NCBI GenBank assembly: GCA_947502815.1
Contig: CANNBH010000001.1
Location: forward strand, 2,824,818-2,888,817
Length of the DNA: 64,000 bases
From: an uncultured Erythrobacter sp.
GTDB lineage: Bacteria > Pseudomonadota > Alphaproteobacteria > Sphingomonadales > Sphingomonadaceae
Direction of reading: 5' to 3'
Within the stretch, counting starts at the first letter, position 1; each line of letters opens with the position of its first letter. Positions 53,440 through 62,622 of the stretch are shown here, piece after piece. Made by a program: the position numbers and the translations under genes. The notes beneath the pieces are model-generated. The model worked only from the letters and a program-made list of their open reading frames with translations. It did no database searches and was not told where the DNA came from.

Positions 53440-55136
53440 GATGCGCTTGCTCCGGACGGCAGATCATTGGGGTTGTCGAGCATTCTCTGAAGCGCTTCGA
53501 CCGCCCTGTCCGGCTGTGTGGTCGCAAGTTGCCGTGCCAATTCTACGCGCTGCGGTAAATCAACCACGGGAGCATCTTGCATCAAGGCAACGTTTGATGC
53601 GGCGCCCGCACCAATTGCTGCACTTGGTGTTTGCTCGCCCCCTGCCTCTGCGGCGTCTGGGTCACCGTCAGTATCCTCTTTGCCCTTTTCCGCCGGGTCC
53701 CGCATCCGCTTGATCATCGGACGAACCGCCAACAACAGCACAAGCAAAACAGCAATCAACGCCGTGACATAGCGCATGACATTGGCGAACCAAGGCGCTT
53801 CGTAAAACGCCATTGGTTCCATTTCTGTGCTCTCAAACGCGCTGACCACAACTTCCACATTGTCGCCGCGCGCTTCGTCTGCTCCGACAGCGGCGCTGAC
53901 CAAAGCTTGCAACTCTTCGGCTGTCATCGGCGCGGCCGCTTCCATCGCAGCATCGCTGACCGCGACAGCGACGGACAGTTTGACCAATCCTCCGGGCCGG
54001 GTGTTGGTTACGGCGACCTCGCGGCCCAGCTCATAATTGCGCTGAAATGCGCTTTGACTGTCAGTTGGAATGGTCGCAGCGTCTTGGACGTCCGCCCCGT
54101 CTGCCGCCTGAGGATCGGGTGCACCATCGACCAAATTGGCATCGGGCGGAGGTGTGTTGGCCGTGACGCCGGGAATGCCGCCCGGGCCGCTTCCGGCCAG
54201 ACGCGTGGATGTGCGCTCACTTTCGCTGCGGACCGACCCATCTTGATCATAACTTTCGCGCGCGGAGGTGATTTCGGCCTGATCAAGCTCCACCTGAACT
54301 TGGCTAGAGAAATTGCCATCGCCAAGCAGCGGCATCAGCAACGTCGTAACCTGTTCGCGCAGTTTGCCTTCAAATTCGCGTTGAAGGACCAAACCATCCA
54401 GAACACCATCCCTTTCAGAAGACAGGAGACTGCCGTTTTGATCGACCACACGAACCGCGTCGGGTGTCATGCCGGGCACCGATCCTGAGACGAGATTTAC
54501 GATCGCCTCGACCTGACGCTGGCTTAGCGAACGGCCACTTACTAGGCGGACCATGACGCTGGCACCGGGCGGATTGTTTTGCCGCACGAAAACCGACCGC
54601 TCGGCAGTGGCCAAGTGGACGCGCACAGACTCGATCCCGTCGATCTCTCTGATGCTCAGCATCAATTCGCGTTCGCGTGCGAGGCGGAGCCGTTCTCCTT
54701 CAAGCGTTCGGCTCGACCCCAATGGGATGGCGTCCAACATCTCGCTCGCGCCTTCCGGTGCGGCGATCCCGGCGTCGCTCGCCACCAGCATCCGTGCGCG
54801 GTACACGTCACTTTCAGCAACAGTCAGCGCCCCGCTCGATGTGTCGATTGTATAACTGATACCGCCTTGCTCAAGGGTCTCGACCACTTTGGCGCGTTCC
54901 CCATCGGTAAGGCTGGAATACAAGATCCGCTGCGGCCCTTGGGCTATTGTCATATAAAGCGCCGCGATAATGGCCAGCACTCCGACGCCAATCAACGCAG
55001 GCAAGGCGCGGCGAATGGCCGGCTGTGCGGTGAATTGAGAAAGCTGCGCACGCCAATTTGCGCCGCCAGAGCCGTATGCGCTGGTAAGGTTTGTCTGCCC
55101 ATTGTTCACAGGCACAGGTGCATTTGTATCAGCCAC
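53436..55136 (-). CDS. fliF: Flagellar MS-ring protein FliF
   Basis: A 566-residue protein. First membrane segment near residues 42-63 (ALPALIGVGVLAIIAALYMT); YscJ-type ring domains follow (KVVETLEQGGISYTIDTSSG, REIDGIESVRVHLATAERSV, NLVSGSVPGMTPDAVRVVDQ); a second membrane segment lies near 455-475 (YVTALIAVLLVLLLAVRPMI). The C-terminal cytoplasmic tail PDRAVEALQRMLDNPND is the FliG-binding helix region. It forms the first ring of the basal body. fliE lies three bases upstream. Confidence 0.96.
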   Translation of the reverse strand: MADTNAPVPVNNGQTNLTSAYGSGGANWRAQLSQFTAQPAIRRALPALIGVGVLAIIAALYMTIAQGPQRILYSSLTDGERAKVVETLEQGGISYTIDTSSGALTVAESDVYRARMLVASDAGIAAPEGASEMLDAIPLGSSRTLEGERLRLARERELMLSIREIDGIESVRVHLATAERSVFVRQNNPPGASVMVRLVSGRSLSQRQVEAIVNLVSGSVPGMTPDAVRVVDQNGSLLSSERDGVLDGLVLQREFEGKLREQVTTLLMPLLGDGNFSSQVQVELDQAEITSARESYDQDGSVRSESERTSTRLAGSGPGGIPGVTANTPPPDANLVDGAPDPQAADGADVQDAATIPTDSQSAFQRNYELGREVAVTNTRPGGLVKLSVAVAVSDAAMEAAAPMTAEELQALVSAAVGADEARGDNVEVVVSAFESTEMEPMAFYEAPWFANVMRYVTALIAVLLVLLLAVRPMIKRMRDPAEKGKEDTDGDPDAAEAGGEQTPSAAIGAGAASNVALMQDAPVVDLPQRVELARQLATTQPDRAVEALQRMLDNPNDLPSGASAS

Positions 55137-55139
55137 CTA

Positions 55140-55499
55140 TCAGCTCCCCATCCGCATGATTTCTTGATAGGCAGAGAGCAGTTTGTTGCGGACCTGTAAG
55201 GTCGCTTCAAACGCAACGCCCGCTTCTTGCCGGGCGAGCATAACCTTTGCGATATCGGTGACTTCACCGCGCTCATAGGCGGCCTGCATATCGCCCGACC
55301 GCTTTTGCACTCCGCTAACCGTTTGGAGCGCGCCTGTAAGCGCATCGGCAAACCCGCCACCCACAACTGGAGATCCGCCATCAGCAGCGGGGTTCCCGGT
55401 CGCCGTGCGCACGTCCTGCAGCGCCTGGCTGCGCGACATCACGTCGTTACGCAGAGCCATGATCTGGTGCACAGAGCTCGTGGGGCCAACAGTGCTCAT
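55140..55499 (-). CDS. fliE: Flagellar hook-basal body protein FliE
   Basis: A 119-residue protein. The C-terminal helix block GEVTDIAKVMLARQEAGVAF, EATLQVRNKLLSAYQEIMRM is typical of FliE. It links the MS ring to the rod. Overlaps the sigma-54 activator by four bases and precedes fliF by three. Confidence 0.94.
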   Translation of the reverse strand: MSTVGPTSSVHQIMALRNDVMSRSQALQDVRTATGNPAADGGSPVVGGGFADALTGALQTVSGVQKRSGDMQAAYERGEVTDIAKVMLARQEAGVAFEATLQVRNKLLSAYQEIMRMGS

Positions 55500-56947
55500 G
55501 CCTCACCCCGCGTTGCTGCGATCGGCATGTGACGCTTGGCCGGGATGCTTTGGACAGAATCTGGGGCGGAAGCCGGAACTTTTGGATCAATCAGACCGGT
55601 TTCGCGCATCGAAGCCAGTCGATAGCGCAAAGTGCGTTCGGATATGCCCAAACTGCGCGCAGTCTTTGCCCGGTGACCGCCGTTTTGGTTAAGCGCATCA
55701 AGGATTGCCCGCGCTTCCGATTGAAATGCAACATCAGCCAAAGAGGCAGCATCACCGCCATCATCCACCGACGGGTTTGGCAATGCAAAGCCGGGCGCCG
55801 AATTGCTGGTTGCACCATTCTCAACGCCGCGTGCGGGCTGATCAAAGACGATGTGTTCAGACCCGATATGCGCGTCTTTGCCCGCCAGCAAAATTGCGCG
55901 GCGGATGACATTTTCCAACTCCCTTACATTGCCCGGCCACGCGTGCCCCTCAAGCAATGCCAGCGCTTGACCCGAAATCCAGCACGGTGTTCCCGGTTCG
56001 CAGGCGTGACGCAGCAACATGCCAAAGGCCAGCGGCGCGATATCGCCGCGACGATTGCGCAACGCCGGGAGTGTCATGGGAAACACATTAAGCCGGTAGA
56101 GCAAATCTTCGCGAAAGCGCCCTGCGCCTACTTCGTCTGATAGTGTGCGATTGGTTGCCGCAATGATGCGCACATCGATATTGAGCGGCTTGGTCGCTCC
56201 CAATGGCAACACTTCTTTTTCTTGCAGAGTACGCAGCAGTTTGGATTGAAGTGCAAGCGGCAGTTCGCCGATCTCATCGAGCAACAATGTTCCGCCGTCG
56301 GCTGCTTTGAACAGACCCTCGCGCGCTTCACCCGCCCCGGTAAAGGCGCCCTTTCGGTGCCCAAACAACAGGCCTTCCAACATAGCCTCTGGCATGGCTG
56401 CGCAATTGACAGCGATAAATGGTCCTTTGGCCCGCGCGCTCATGCGGTGAACGAACCGCGCAAAGACCTCTTTGCCCGTGCCTGTCGGTCCTTCGAGCAA
56501 GACCGGAATTTCGCTCGCCCCAATCCGCTCTGCCAAAGTGAGCAGCGCAAGGCTTTCATTGTCGCCTGCAATCGGCCAGCCGCCATCGGCGGCGCTGGCG
56601 ATCAAGGCCGATTGCGCTGGGCCCATCGCGCGCGGCGGATAAGCAAGCGTTATGCGATTGGGGGAAAAGCGAGTGAGCGCCGGACTGTCCGATTGAACAA
56701 GATCAATTGCCAGCAAGTCGGCTCTTTGCCCTGCTCGCCGCGTTTCAGCCGGAGGGAACACCCCATGATCGCCAAAGACAATCCGGTCACGTTGCCAACT
56801 TTGCGCCAGCAATGGCAATGTCGGGTCGATCAAACCCGCATGGGTTTCATCACCGCTGCACGGCTGGCAAAGCGCGGCATCGCCATCGGCAATGGGTTGC
56901 CCCTTTACCGACAGTGCAGCTTGAAATTCTGATTGAAGCGCCCGCAT
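55496..56947 (-). CDS. Sigma-54-dependent flagellar regulator (FlbD/FleQ-like), no receiver domain
   Basis: A 483-residue protein at the head of the flagellar operon. Residues 1-135 are an unrecognised N-terminal part without phosphoacceptor-type receiver motifs. The AAA+ domain runs from about 140 to 375: Walker A EGPTGTGKEVFARFV, the sigma-54 contact loop GAFTGA intact, Walker B GGTLLLDEIGELPL, and FREDLLYRLNVFPMTLPALR. A Fis-type helix-turn-helix near 430-465 (HRAKTARSLGISERTLRYRL) closes the protein. It should activate sigma-54 promoters of flagellar genes; FlbD is the nearest analogue by position. It is translationally coupled to fliE. Confidence 0.92.
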   Translation of the reverse strand: MRALQSEFQAALSVKGQPIADGDAALCQPCSGDETHAGLIDPTLPLLAQSWQRDRIVFGDHGVFPPAETRRAGQRADLLAIDLVQSDSPALTRFSPNRITLAYPPRAMGPAQSALIASAADGGWPIAGDNESLALLTLAERIGASEIPVLLEGPTGTGKEVFARFVHRMSARAKGPFIAVNCAAMPEAMLEGLLFGHRKGAFTGAGEAREGLFKAADGGTLLLDEIGELPLALQSKLLRTLQEKEVLPLGATKPLNIDVRIIAATNRTLSDEVGAGRFREDLLYRLNVFPMTLPALRNRRGDIAPLAFGMLLRHACEPGTPCWISGQALALLEGHAWPGNVRELENVIRRAILLAGKDAHIGSEHIVFDQPARGVENGATSNSAPGFALPNPSVDDGGDAASLADVAFQSEARAILDALNQNGGHRAKTARSLGISERTLRYRLASMRETGLIDPKVPASAPDSVQSIPAKRHMPIAATRGEA

Positions 56948-57344
56948 AATCCACCTGTTTTGTTCTGGTGGAAACCTTTTGCCGCCCCGGCGTCCAAAAT
57001 AGAGGAAATTTAACCACCCGTATGAGCCCTAAGGAATGGCCGCAGTATACGCGGGTGTTGGATCCAAATTCCGCAGGTTAGGGCGTGCCTAGAACAGGGA
57101 GCGCGCCCCAAAACACTCCGAAATGAACGGCAAAACCGTGCCAGTCTTGGCGGCATGTTGGGTAAGGTGAGCAAGCTCGAAATTCCGTAAAAGTCTGATA
57201 TTAAATTGTTTTTTGGAGAATTTCGGGTTTTGCAAGAAAAACCCGCTTAAACATCCGCGCCGATGGTCGCTCTTATGCTCAACAGCTGCGGCTCTCTTCG
57301 CTTCTGTTTAGACCACTTGCACTAGACCCCACGGGAGTTTCAAC
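56948..57344. other. Divergent regulatory region between the flagellar operon and fliC
   Basis: No gene. It must contain promoters for both the regulator-led operon and flagellin. I looked for -24/-12 sigma-54 elements and for sigma-28 boxes: several GG and GC pairs are one base off the required ten-base spacing (for example in tggccgcagtatacgc near 57038), so none is called. A hairpin lies at 57224-57245. Confidence 0.6.
57224..57245. repeat. Inverted repeat upstream of fliC
   Basis: cgggtttt-gcaaga-aaaacccg forms an 8-bp perfect stem about 100 bases before the flagellin start. No T-run follows on either strand, so a terminator is unlikely; a leader hairpin or protein-binding site is possible. 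Confidence 0.45.
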
Positions 57345-58163
57345 ATGTCCGTAATTAACACCAACACCTCTGCGCTCCGCGCTCAGAACGCCAGCATGAA
57401 AGCCAATGAAATGCTCGGCAGCGCGATGGAGCGACTCTCCACCGGCAGCCGCATCAACAGCGCGGCAGACGACGCCGCTGGCCTTTCGATCGCCACAGGC
57501 TTTACCAGCGACATCCGCGCGTTGAACCAAGGTATCCGCAACGCCAATGACGGTATTGCTCTGGCACAAACCGCTGAAGGCGCGCTGGATGAAGTGTCCA
57601 ACATGTTGCAACGTGTCCGCGAGCTTGCGGTGCAATCGCAAAACGGCACCTTGGATGACACCGATCGCGGTTTCCTCGACACCGAAGTCACCGAACTCGC
57701 TTCGCAGATTGATGACATTCTCACCAACACAGAATTCAACGGCGTTGCTCTGTTCAGCACGACAAGCGGCACCGATGTGACCGTTTCGATCCAAATCGAC
57801 GCAGGCCGCAGCATCGACATCACCAGCACAGGCATCGATGACACAAACCTTGATGCCGCCGGCCTGGATGTGAGTTCTTCAACCAACGCAGCAACCGCGA
57901 TCACCAACGTTGATGCAGGCCTTCAAGCGGTGAACACGGCGCGTTCATCGCTGGGTGCCGGCCAAAACCGCTTGGAATCGGCGATCAACAACCTCACGAC
58001 CACATCGACCAACCTCGCTGATGCGCGGTCACGGATCGAAGACACCGATTATTCGGCAGAAACCACCGCCCTCGCTAAGGCTCAGATCCTTGGTCAGGCA
58101 TCAACAGCCATGCTCGCTCAGGCTAACCAGTCCCAGCAGAATGTCCTCTCACTGCTGCGGTAA
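57345..58163 (+). CDS. fliC: Flagellin
   Basis: A 272-residue flagellin with conserved terminal domains: [18 protein letters not shown] and [20 protein letters not shown] at the N-terminus, [20 protein letters not shown] and [18 protein letters not shown] at the C-terminus. The central variable region is only about 80 residues, so the D2/D3 domains are minimal; it is rich in Ser, Thr and Asp. GGGAG precedes the ATG by eight bases. It is the only flagellin gene here, is divergent from the main operon and ends before a strong terminator. Confidence 0.97.
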   Translation: MSVINTNTSALRAQNASMKANEMLGSAMERLSTGSRINSAADDAAGLSIATGFTSDIRALNQGIRNANDGIALAQTAEGALDEVSNMLQRVRELAVQSQNGTLDDTDRGFLDTEVTELASQIDDILTNTEFNGVALFSTTSGTDVTVSIQIDAGRSIDITSTGIDDTNLDAAGLDVSSSTNAATAITNVDAGLQAVNTARSSLGAGQNRLESAINNLTTTSTNLADARSRIEDTDYSAETTALAKAQILGQASTAMLAQANQSQQNVLSLLR

Positions 58164-58200
58164 ATTTACCAGCGACAAGCTCCCCATAGGGGTAGCAAGG

Positions 58201-58232
58201 AAAGCCCGGAACCGCGAGGTTCCGGGCTTTTT
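58201..58232 (+). terminator. Rho-independent terminator of fliC
   Basis: A 13-bp stem aaagcccggaacc / ggttccgggcttt with a gcga loop, followed by TT, 38 bases after the flagellin stop. Its A-rich left side also makes it a possible terminator for the convergent methyltransferase operon. Confidence 0.9.
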
Positions 58233-58262
58233 GCTGCGCCGAGCTAAAGTGAAGGCAGGATT

Positions 58263-59081
58263 TTATCCCGCTGCGGTGCGATCCTGAAACTCGATCACTT
58301 CGAGATAATTTCGCAGCCGGTTTTCCTCCAGCCGCGCGATCAAGGGGTTCGCATGGTAGGGCAATAGAAACTGGGCCAGCGCCTCGGACCAATCCGCCTT
58401 GGCATCAAAGACAATTCCAAGCCCAAGAACCGCCGGAATGTGAACATAGTAGAGCGGGCGATCATCCGTATCCGCCTCTCGCAAAAAGTCCTCGATAGCG
58501 GTCAGCACCCCATTGCGCGCCCCCCCTTCGTCAAGCGCAACGGCAAAATGGCCCATTCCCCGCAGGCCGCGCCCTTCAACGACACCTTGATGGCCGAGTT
58601 TGACGCCATGATCGAAGCTGTGCGGATGACGCCAACCGGCAGGCACGCGGTCGGGTGCGTAGTAAAAATCACGCCGTGCGCAGGGCCAAGACACGTCATG
58701 CATAAATGCCAAGAGCGGCCGCCCCGCATTCTTTTGGATCGCGTCTATGACCGACAGTTCATGAAAGACGGTGTAGTAATTGTGATCCCCATCAATGAAC
58801 CATGCATCAGCGCTGCCCGCAGATTTGAGGCCATCAAGACTGGGTTGCGCAATATGCGTCACACAATTTTCGCCCGCGGCCCAATCGGCGAAACCTTCGG
58901 CAGGCTCAGGATCGATGCAGGTCAGCGTGCCGCCTTTGTTGGAAGCGCGTTCGGCCAGCAATTTCGACATGCCTCCAAACTCGCTGCCGATTTCGGATAT
59001 TTCAGTGGCCCCAGCCTCATCAAGGCAAGGGAGAATGAGGCTGGAAAATTCGGACATGGAATGGATCAGGAGATCGCTCAT
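58263..59081 (-). CDS. Class I SAM-dependent methyltransferase
   Basis: A 272-residue protein. The AdoMet motif I is EISEIGSEFGGMSKLLAERA, motif II LTCIDPEPAEG, and AWFIDGDHNYYTVFHELSVI is typical of Methyltransf_24-type enzymes, which include glycan and sugar methylases. It overlaps the preceding HAD gene by four bases. Because the two lie between fliC and motB, a role in flagellin glycan or surface polysaccharide methylation is plausible, but the substrate is unknown. Confidence 0.85.
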   Translation of the reverse strand: MSDLLIHSMSEFSSLILPCLDEAGATEISEIGSEFGGMSKLLAERASNKGGTLTCIDPEPAEGFADWAAGENCVTHIAQPSLDGLKSAGSADAWFIDGDHNYYTVFHELSVIDAIQKNAGRPLLAFMHDVSWPCARRDFYYAPDRVPAGWRHPHSFDHGVKLGHQGVVEGRGLRGMGHFAVALDEGGARNGVLTAIEDFLREADTDDRPLYYVHIPAVLGLGIVFDAKADWSEALAQFLLPYHANPLIARLEENRLRNYLEVIEFQDRTAAG

Positions 59082-61555
59082 GTTGCGGCATCCTTCAAAG
59101 TGGGGGTCTGCGAAGACGAAGAGGGGGCGGCACCGGCAATCATGCGAGTGCCTTGTTTGGAAGGAGCCTGAGCACGGTTCTCAACCCGTCGGCGCAAAGG
59201 ACGCAGGACAATTTCGATCATGTGTTGATCATCGCCTTCGCTGGCAGCAGGCGGATTGACCAGCACAAATGCCGCCGGATCGGTGCATTCATAGATCCCC
59301 ACCGCGCGCTGCTTCATCCCATCAAACTGCGCCAACATATCGGCCGGACGCTCATCGTTGGTGCCGCTGCCTTTTAGGCCGGAAATGGGTGAGGAGGTGA
59401 TGCTGACCAATTCAAACCAATCAAACACCGACCCAAGCTGAACCGCGACCCCGCGCACGCCCTTTGCCAAGGGTAAGCGTGCCGAGAAATACCCCTCATA
59501 GGTCGGCATGGCATCAACGATGGTGTGCGTGCTGTCATTGTCGCCGACATAAAATGCCGGGATCGGGATCGTCTCAGCCGCGCCGTCTTTGTAGGACAGG
59601 CCCAGGCTGAACCGGTTTTGCACAAACAGCGACAAACGCATGTTCATATCTTCTTGGGCCAGCTCTGCGGGAAGGAACATGCGCGACGATCCCTTCATGT
59701 AAAACAGACCGCGCCGGCGCATGCCTTCGCGTGCGTGGTCTTGATCGAAAAGGTCGACCATCCGTTCGCTGCCCAAATTGACGTCGTGTTCAAAATTTTT
59801 CAACACGTTCAATTCATGCGGCATGGGAAGGAACAGAAAGCGCGTTAAGACGCTCGCAGCGGTCTCTCGCCATGCGCGCGACAAGTGCCGCGATCCACGC
59901 CGAATGATCGGCGACGCGCTTTGCGCCCTTGCGAACCCCACGACGCCGGCCTGGACACGGTCCCTCACATCGCTTTGCGCGCCTTTGACCGAACGATCCT
60001 TGCGGATGGGCTCGCCTGCTTCGGTGAAGTCGACCACAGATCCCAACTCGCAGGTCGCCAATTGCTCGATCACGGCGACATTGCCGCACAGCGCTTCGAG
60101 CAATTCGGGGTCAAAGTGGCGATTATCAATCAGCCCCTTTTTATCCAGACCCGTCGCCGCCGTTTCGCGGAGCAGCAGATACCGTCCGGCCACATGCACA
60201 TCAAACGCTTCGGCTAACATCGCATCGACGCGGTCTTGCGCAGAACCGTTGTAGCCCAGATCAACCAGCATCAGCGTGTCTCCCGGCTTGGGATCGACAG
60301 CCGCACGCACATGGTTGATCAATCGCTCCGCACGCGCACGCGACCGGCGGCGGGTCAATTTTTCGCGCTGCCCACGGCGAAACTCATCGCGCAGGCCAAG
60401 CGACGCAGCGACTTTGTCATCCTCGCTTTGTGGATCACCGACGAGATGCGCGATCTCATCCTCTTCCATCAACATTTGCCGTGCCAAAGTGACTGGGTTC
60501 AACCCAAACTCTAAGGCAAATTGTTTTTGGTAGGCGGCCCGCGTCGTCAGGGATGCGGCGATGGCGGCAAACCGACTGAGCTCAACGCGCGCGGTGTTGT
60601 CCGCCGCGCCGGTCTCTTCATGCACGCTGTGCGGCAGATGCCCATCGCGCAGCATAAACAGGTAATGCACTGTGCCGCCGCGCTCTCTTGCCAGCGTATC
60701 CGCCTCAACCCGCAACCATTGATCATAGGCGTAAAAGAGCGGGCCCAACACAGAATGGCCAAGCGCGGTTGCAGGATCGCTCATCTGCGACCCATCGCGC
60801 GAAATCACCGCGCGGTGGGGCATCAAACCGCGCGCACCATCAGCCGCCTCGCCAATCAACTGTTGGCAGGTCCGTTCAAATCTCAGCTGTTGGCGCGCGC
60901 TGTCATCAAATTGCGCCAGGTGCAGCGCCGGGATCCCCAACGCCTGAGCCCCATCATAATCGGCGGTTTCATTGTCTCCGATATGCAAGAGATCGGCTGG
61001 CTTGCACTTCATCGCCTTGAGGACTTTTGCCAGCAGCCCCTGCGATTTCGAGAGCCCAAGCTCTGACGATGCAAACACTCGGTCGATCAGGCCAGCGACC
61101 TCATCGCCTGCCGCCTGCCGTATCAGGTTCAGCAATTGCCCAGAATCGAGATAGGTGTCCGACACGATGATGATTGTGTGTCCCTGCCGCTTTGCTTCGC
61201 GCATCAGATCGACGGTCGGTTCAAAGGCAAAGCAAACGGCCGCCTCTGCGCTCAATTCGGCCTCAATCGCTGCGTTACGCTCTGCATCAGAGGCATTGGG
61301 CATCGCTTGCGAATAGATCGCTGGCAGTCCGACTTCATTGCGGCTGCGCAGTGTTGCCTCCGCCTTTCGCGCGCGCGTTTCGGCCACGATCCGCTGGGCC
61401 GTGGTAAGGCCAGGCAGGCTGGCGAAAAGATCGCTTGGGCTGTGACAATCGCGCCAAAGCAGCGTGTCAAAACAATCCAGCGAAAGCACCCGCATGGATG
61501 ACGAGCCATGCTTTAGCGCGGATGGCAATTCATGCGGCAGGATGGTCTTGTTCAT
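59078..61555 (-). CDS. HAD-superfamily hydrolase domain protein (COG5610-like)
   Basis: About 825 residues from MNKTILPHELPSAL; an upstream reading adds 29 residues and overlaps motB. HAD motif I is LSLDCFDTLLWRD near residue 25, motif II IIIVSDTYLDSG near 125, motif III Lys in LGLSKSQG, and motif IV LLHIGDNETADYDGA near 195. The remaining 600 residues contain HYLFMLRDGHLPHSVHEE near 310 and LMLVDLGYNGSAQD near 425, as in the predicted HAD proteins of COG5610, and an unrecognised C-terminal third. No membrane segment. Function unknown; similar proteins sit in polysaccharide or flagellar modification loci. Confidence 0.82.
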   Translation of the reverse strand: MNKTILPHELPSALKHGSSSMRVLSLDCFDTLLWRDCHSPSDLFASLPGLTTAQRIVAETRARKAEATLRSRNEVGLPAIYSQAMPNASDAERNAAIEAELSAEAAVCFAFEPTVDLMREAKRQGHTIIIVSDTYLDSGQLLNLIRQAAGDEVAGLIDRVFASSELGLSKSQGLLAKVLKAMKCKPADLLHIGDNETADYDGAQALGIPALHLAQFDDSARQQLRFERTCQQLIGEAADGARGLMPHRAVISRDGSQMSDPATALGHSVLGPLFYAYDQWLRVEADTLARERGGTVHYLFMLRDGHLPHSVHEETGAADNTARVELSRFAAIAASLTTRAAYQKQFALEFGLNPVTLARQMLMEEDEIAHLVGDPQSEDDKVAASLGLRDEFRRGQREKLTRRRSRARAERLINHVRAAVDPKPGDTLMLVDLGYNGSAQDRVDAMLAEAFDVHVAGRYLLLRETAATGLDKKGLIDNRHFDPELLEALCGNVAVIEQLATCELGSVVDFTEAGEPIRKDRSVKGAQSDVRDRVQAGVVGFARAQSASPIIRRGSRHLSRAWRETAASVLTRFLFLPMPHELNVLKNFEHDVNLGSERMVDLFDQDHAREGMRRRGLFYMKGSSRMFLPAELAQEDMNMRLSLFVQNRFSLGLSYKDGAAETIPIPAFYVGDNDSTHTIVDAMPTYEGYFSARLPLAKGVRGVAVQLGSVFDWFELVSITSSPISGLKGSGTNDERPADMLAQFDGMKQRAVGIYECTDPAAFVLVNPPAASEGDDQHMIEIVLRPLRRRVENRAQAPSKQGTRMIAGAAPSSSSQTPTLKDAAT

Positions 61556-61607
61556 CGCTTTGGTCCCCGTTTCAAAGAATAGGGGGCCAGAGCTAAGCTG
61601 ACATGGT

Positions 61608-62621
61608 TTACGGGGCCGAAGCGGAGCCCTGCGCGCTTTCACTTAAGGGGGCTTCGCGCGCTTCGCCGGACTCTGCATTTTGCGAGCCGGCATCAGCGAC
61701 ATCCTCTGATTGCGCTTGAACCGTTGGCCTTGGCCTGCGCCTTGGACGTTCGCGTTTTGTCTGTTCGAGCAAAAGCAGGGATATCCGCCGGTTGCGCGGA
61801 TCAGCGGGATTGTCGGCGATCAGAGGCTCTGTATCGGCGACCCCTTCAATCCGGGCAAACCGATCACCCGAAATGCCGCCCCGGATCAATTGCTGACGCG
61901 TCGCCTCTGCACGCCCCGCTGACAGCGACCAATTGTTCGCTGAAATTCCATCGCGCCATGGCAGGGAATCGGTATGCCCGCGCAGGATCAACGGCGTTGG
62001 TTGGCTTTCCAGCGTATCCCCGATCACATCCAACAACGCGCGAGCATCCTGCGTCAACACGGTCGTGCCAAGCGCAAACATGGAGAAATCGGCATCATCA
62101 ACCAGATCGATGCGAATGCCCTCTGGCGCGCGCATCACCCGCACTTGTCTGGCGAGCCGCGACAGGTCTCTGCGGGCGGTGAGCGCCTCGTCGATTTCCT
62201 CGCGCAGTTCTTTCATGCGTTCTTCTTGGGATTTACCATCGCCGCCGCCTTCGACCGGACCGCCTTCGGCATCGCGAGGAATGGTGATAGACATGGTGCC
62301 GGTTTGACCGGCTGCGTGCGGGTAGTTGTCGACATCGGTCAACGAAGACCCCCCCAACATTCCATCCGAACCGGCGCTTTCTTGGCGCGTTTTGATCAAA
62401 GTGGGCGTGAAATAATCGGCGATGCCTTTGCGCTGATTTTCCTCCGTTGCACCAAGCAGCCAGAGCAACAGGAAAAACGCCATCATCGCGGTCACAAAAT
62501 CAGCATAAGCAACTTTCCAAGCACCACCATGGTGCCCGTCGCCGCCCGCAATCGTGATCTTCTTAACGATGATCGGTGCTGGAATTTCGCCTGTCGCCGC
62601 TGATGCTGCGCCCTCAGTCAT
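61608..62621 (-). CDS. motB: Flagellar stator protein MotB
   Basis: About 337 residues from MTEGAASAATGEI; the start lies one base after the motA stop. One membrane helix, VAYADFVTAMMAFFLLLWLL, carries the essential proton-binding Asp. The C-terminal OmpA-like domain has LILRGHTDSLPW, NNWSLSAGRAEATRQQLIRG and RNRRISLLLL and anchors the stator to peptidoglycan. A Pro/Ser/Ala-rich tail of about 45 residues is longer than in enteric MotB. Confidence 0.95.
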   Translation of the reverse strand: MTEGAASAATGEIPAPIIVKKITIAGGDGHHGGAWKVAYADFVTAMMAFFLLLWLLGATEENQRKGIADYFTPTLIKTRQESAGSDGMLGGSSLTDVDNYPHAAGQTGTMSITIPRDAEGGPVEGGGDGKSQEERMKELREEIDEALTARRDLSRLARQVRVMRAPEGIRIDLVDDADFSMFALGTTVLTQDARALLDVIGDTLESQPTPLILRGHTDSLPWRDGISANNWSLSAGRAEATRQQLIRGGISGDRFARIEGVADTEPLIADNPADPRNRRISLLLLEQTKRERPRRRPRPTVQAQSEDVADAGSQNAESGEAREAPLSESAQGSASAP

Positions 62622-62622
62622 C

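Noticed and set aside
57020-57200. Possible sigma-54 -24/-12 promoters upstream of fliC
   Set aside because: Candidate GG and GC pairs are spaced by 9 or 11 bases rather than 10, so none meets the consensus.
57224-57245. Hairpin upstream of fliC as an intrinsic terminator
   Set aside because: No T-run follows the stem on either strand.
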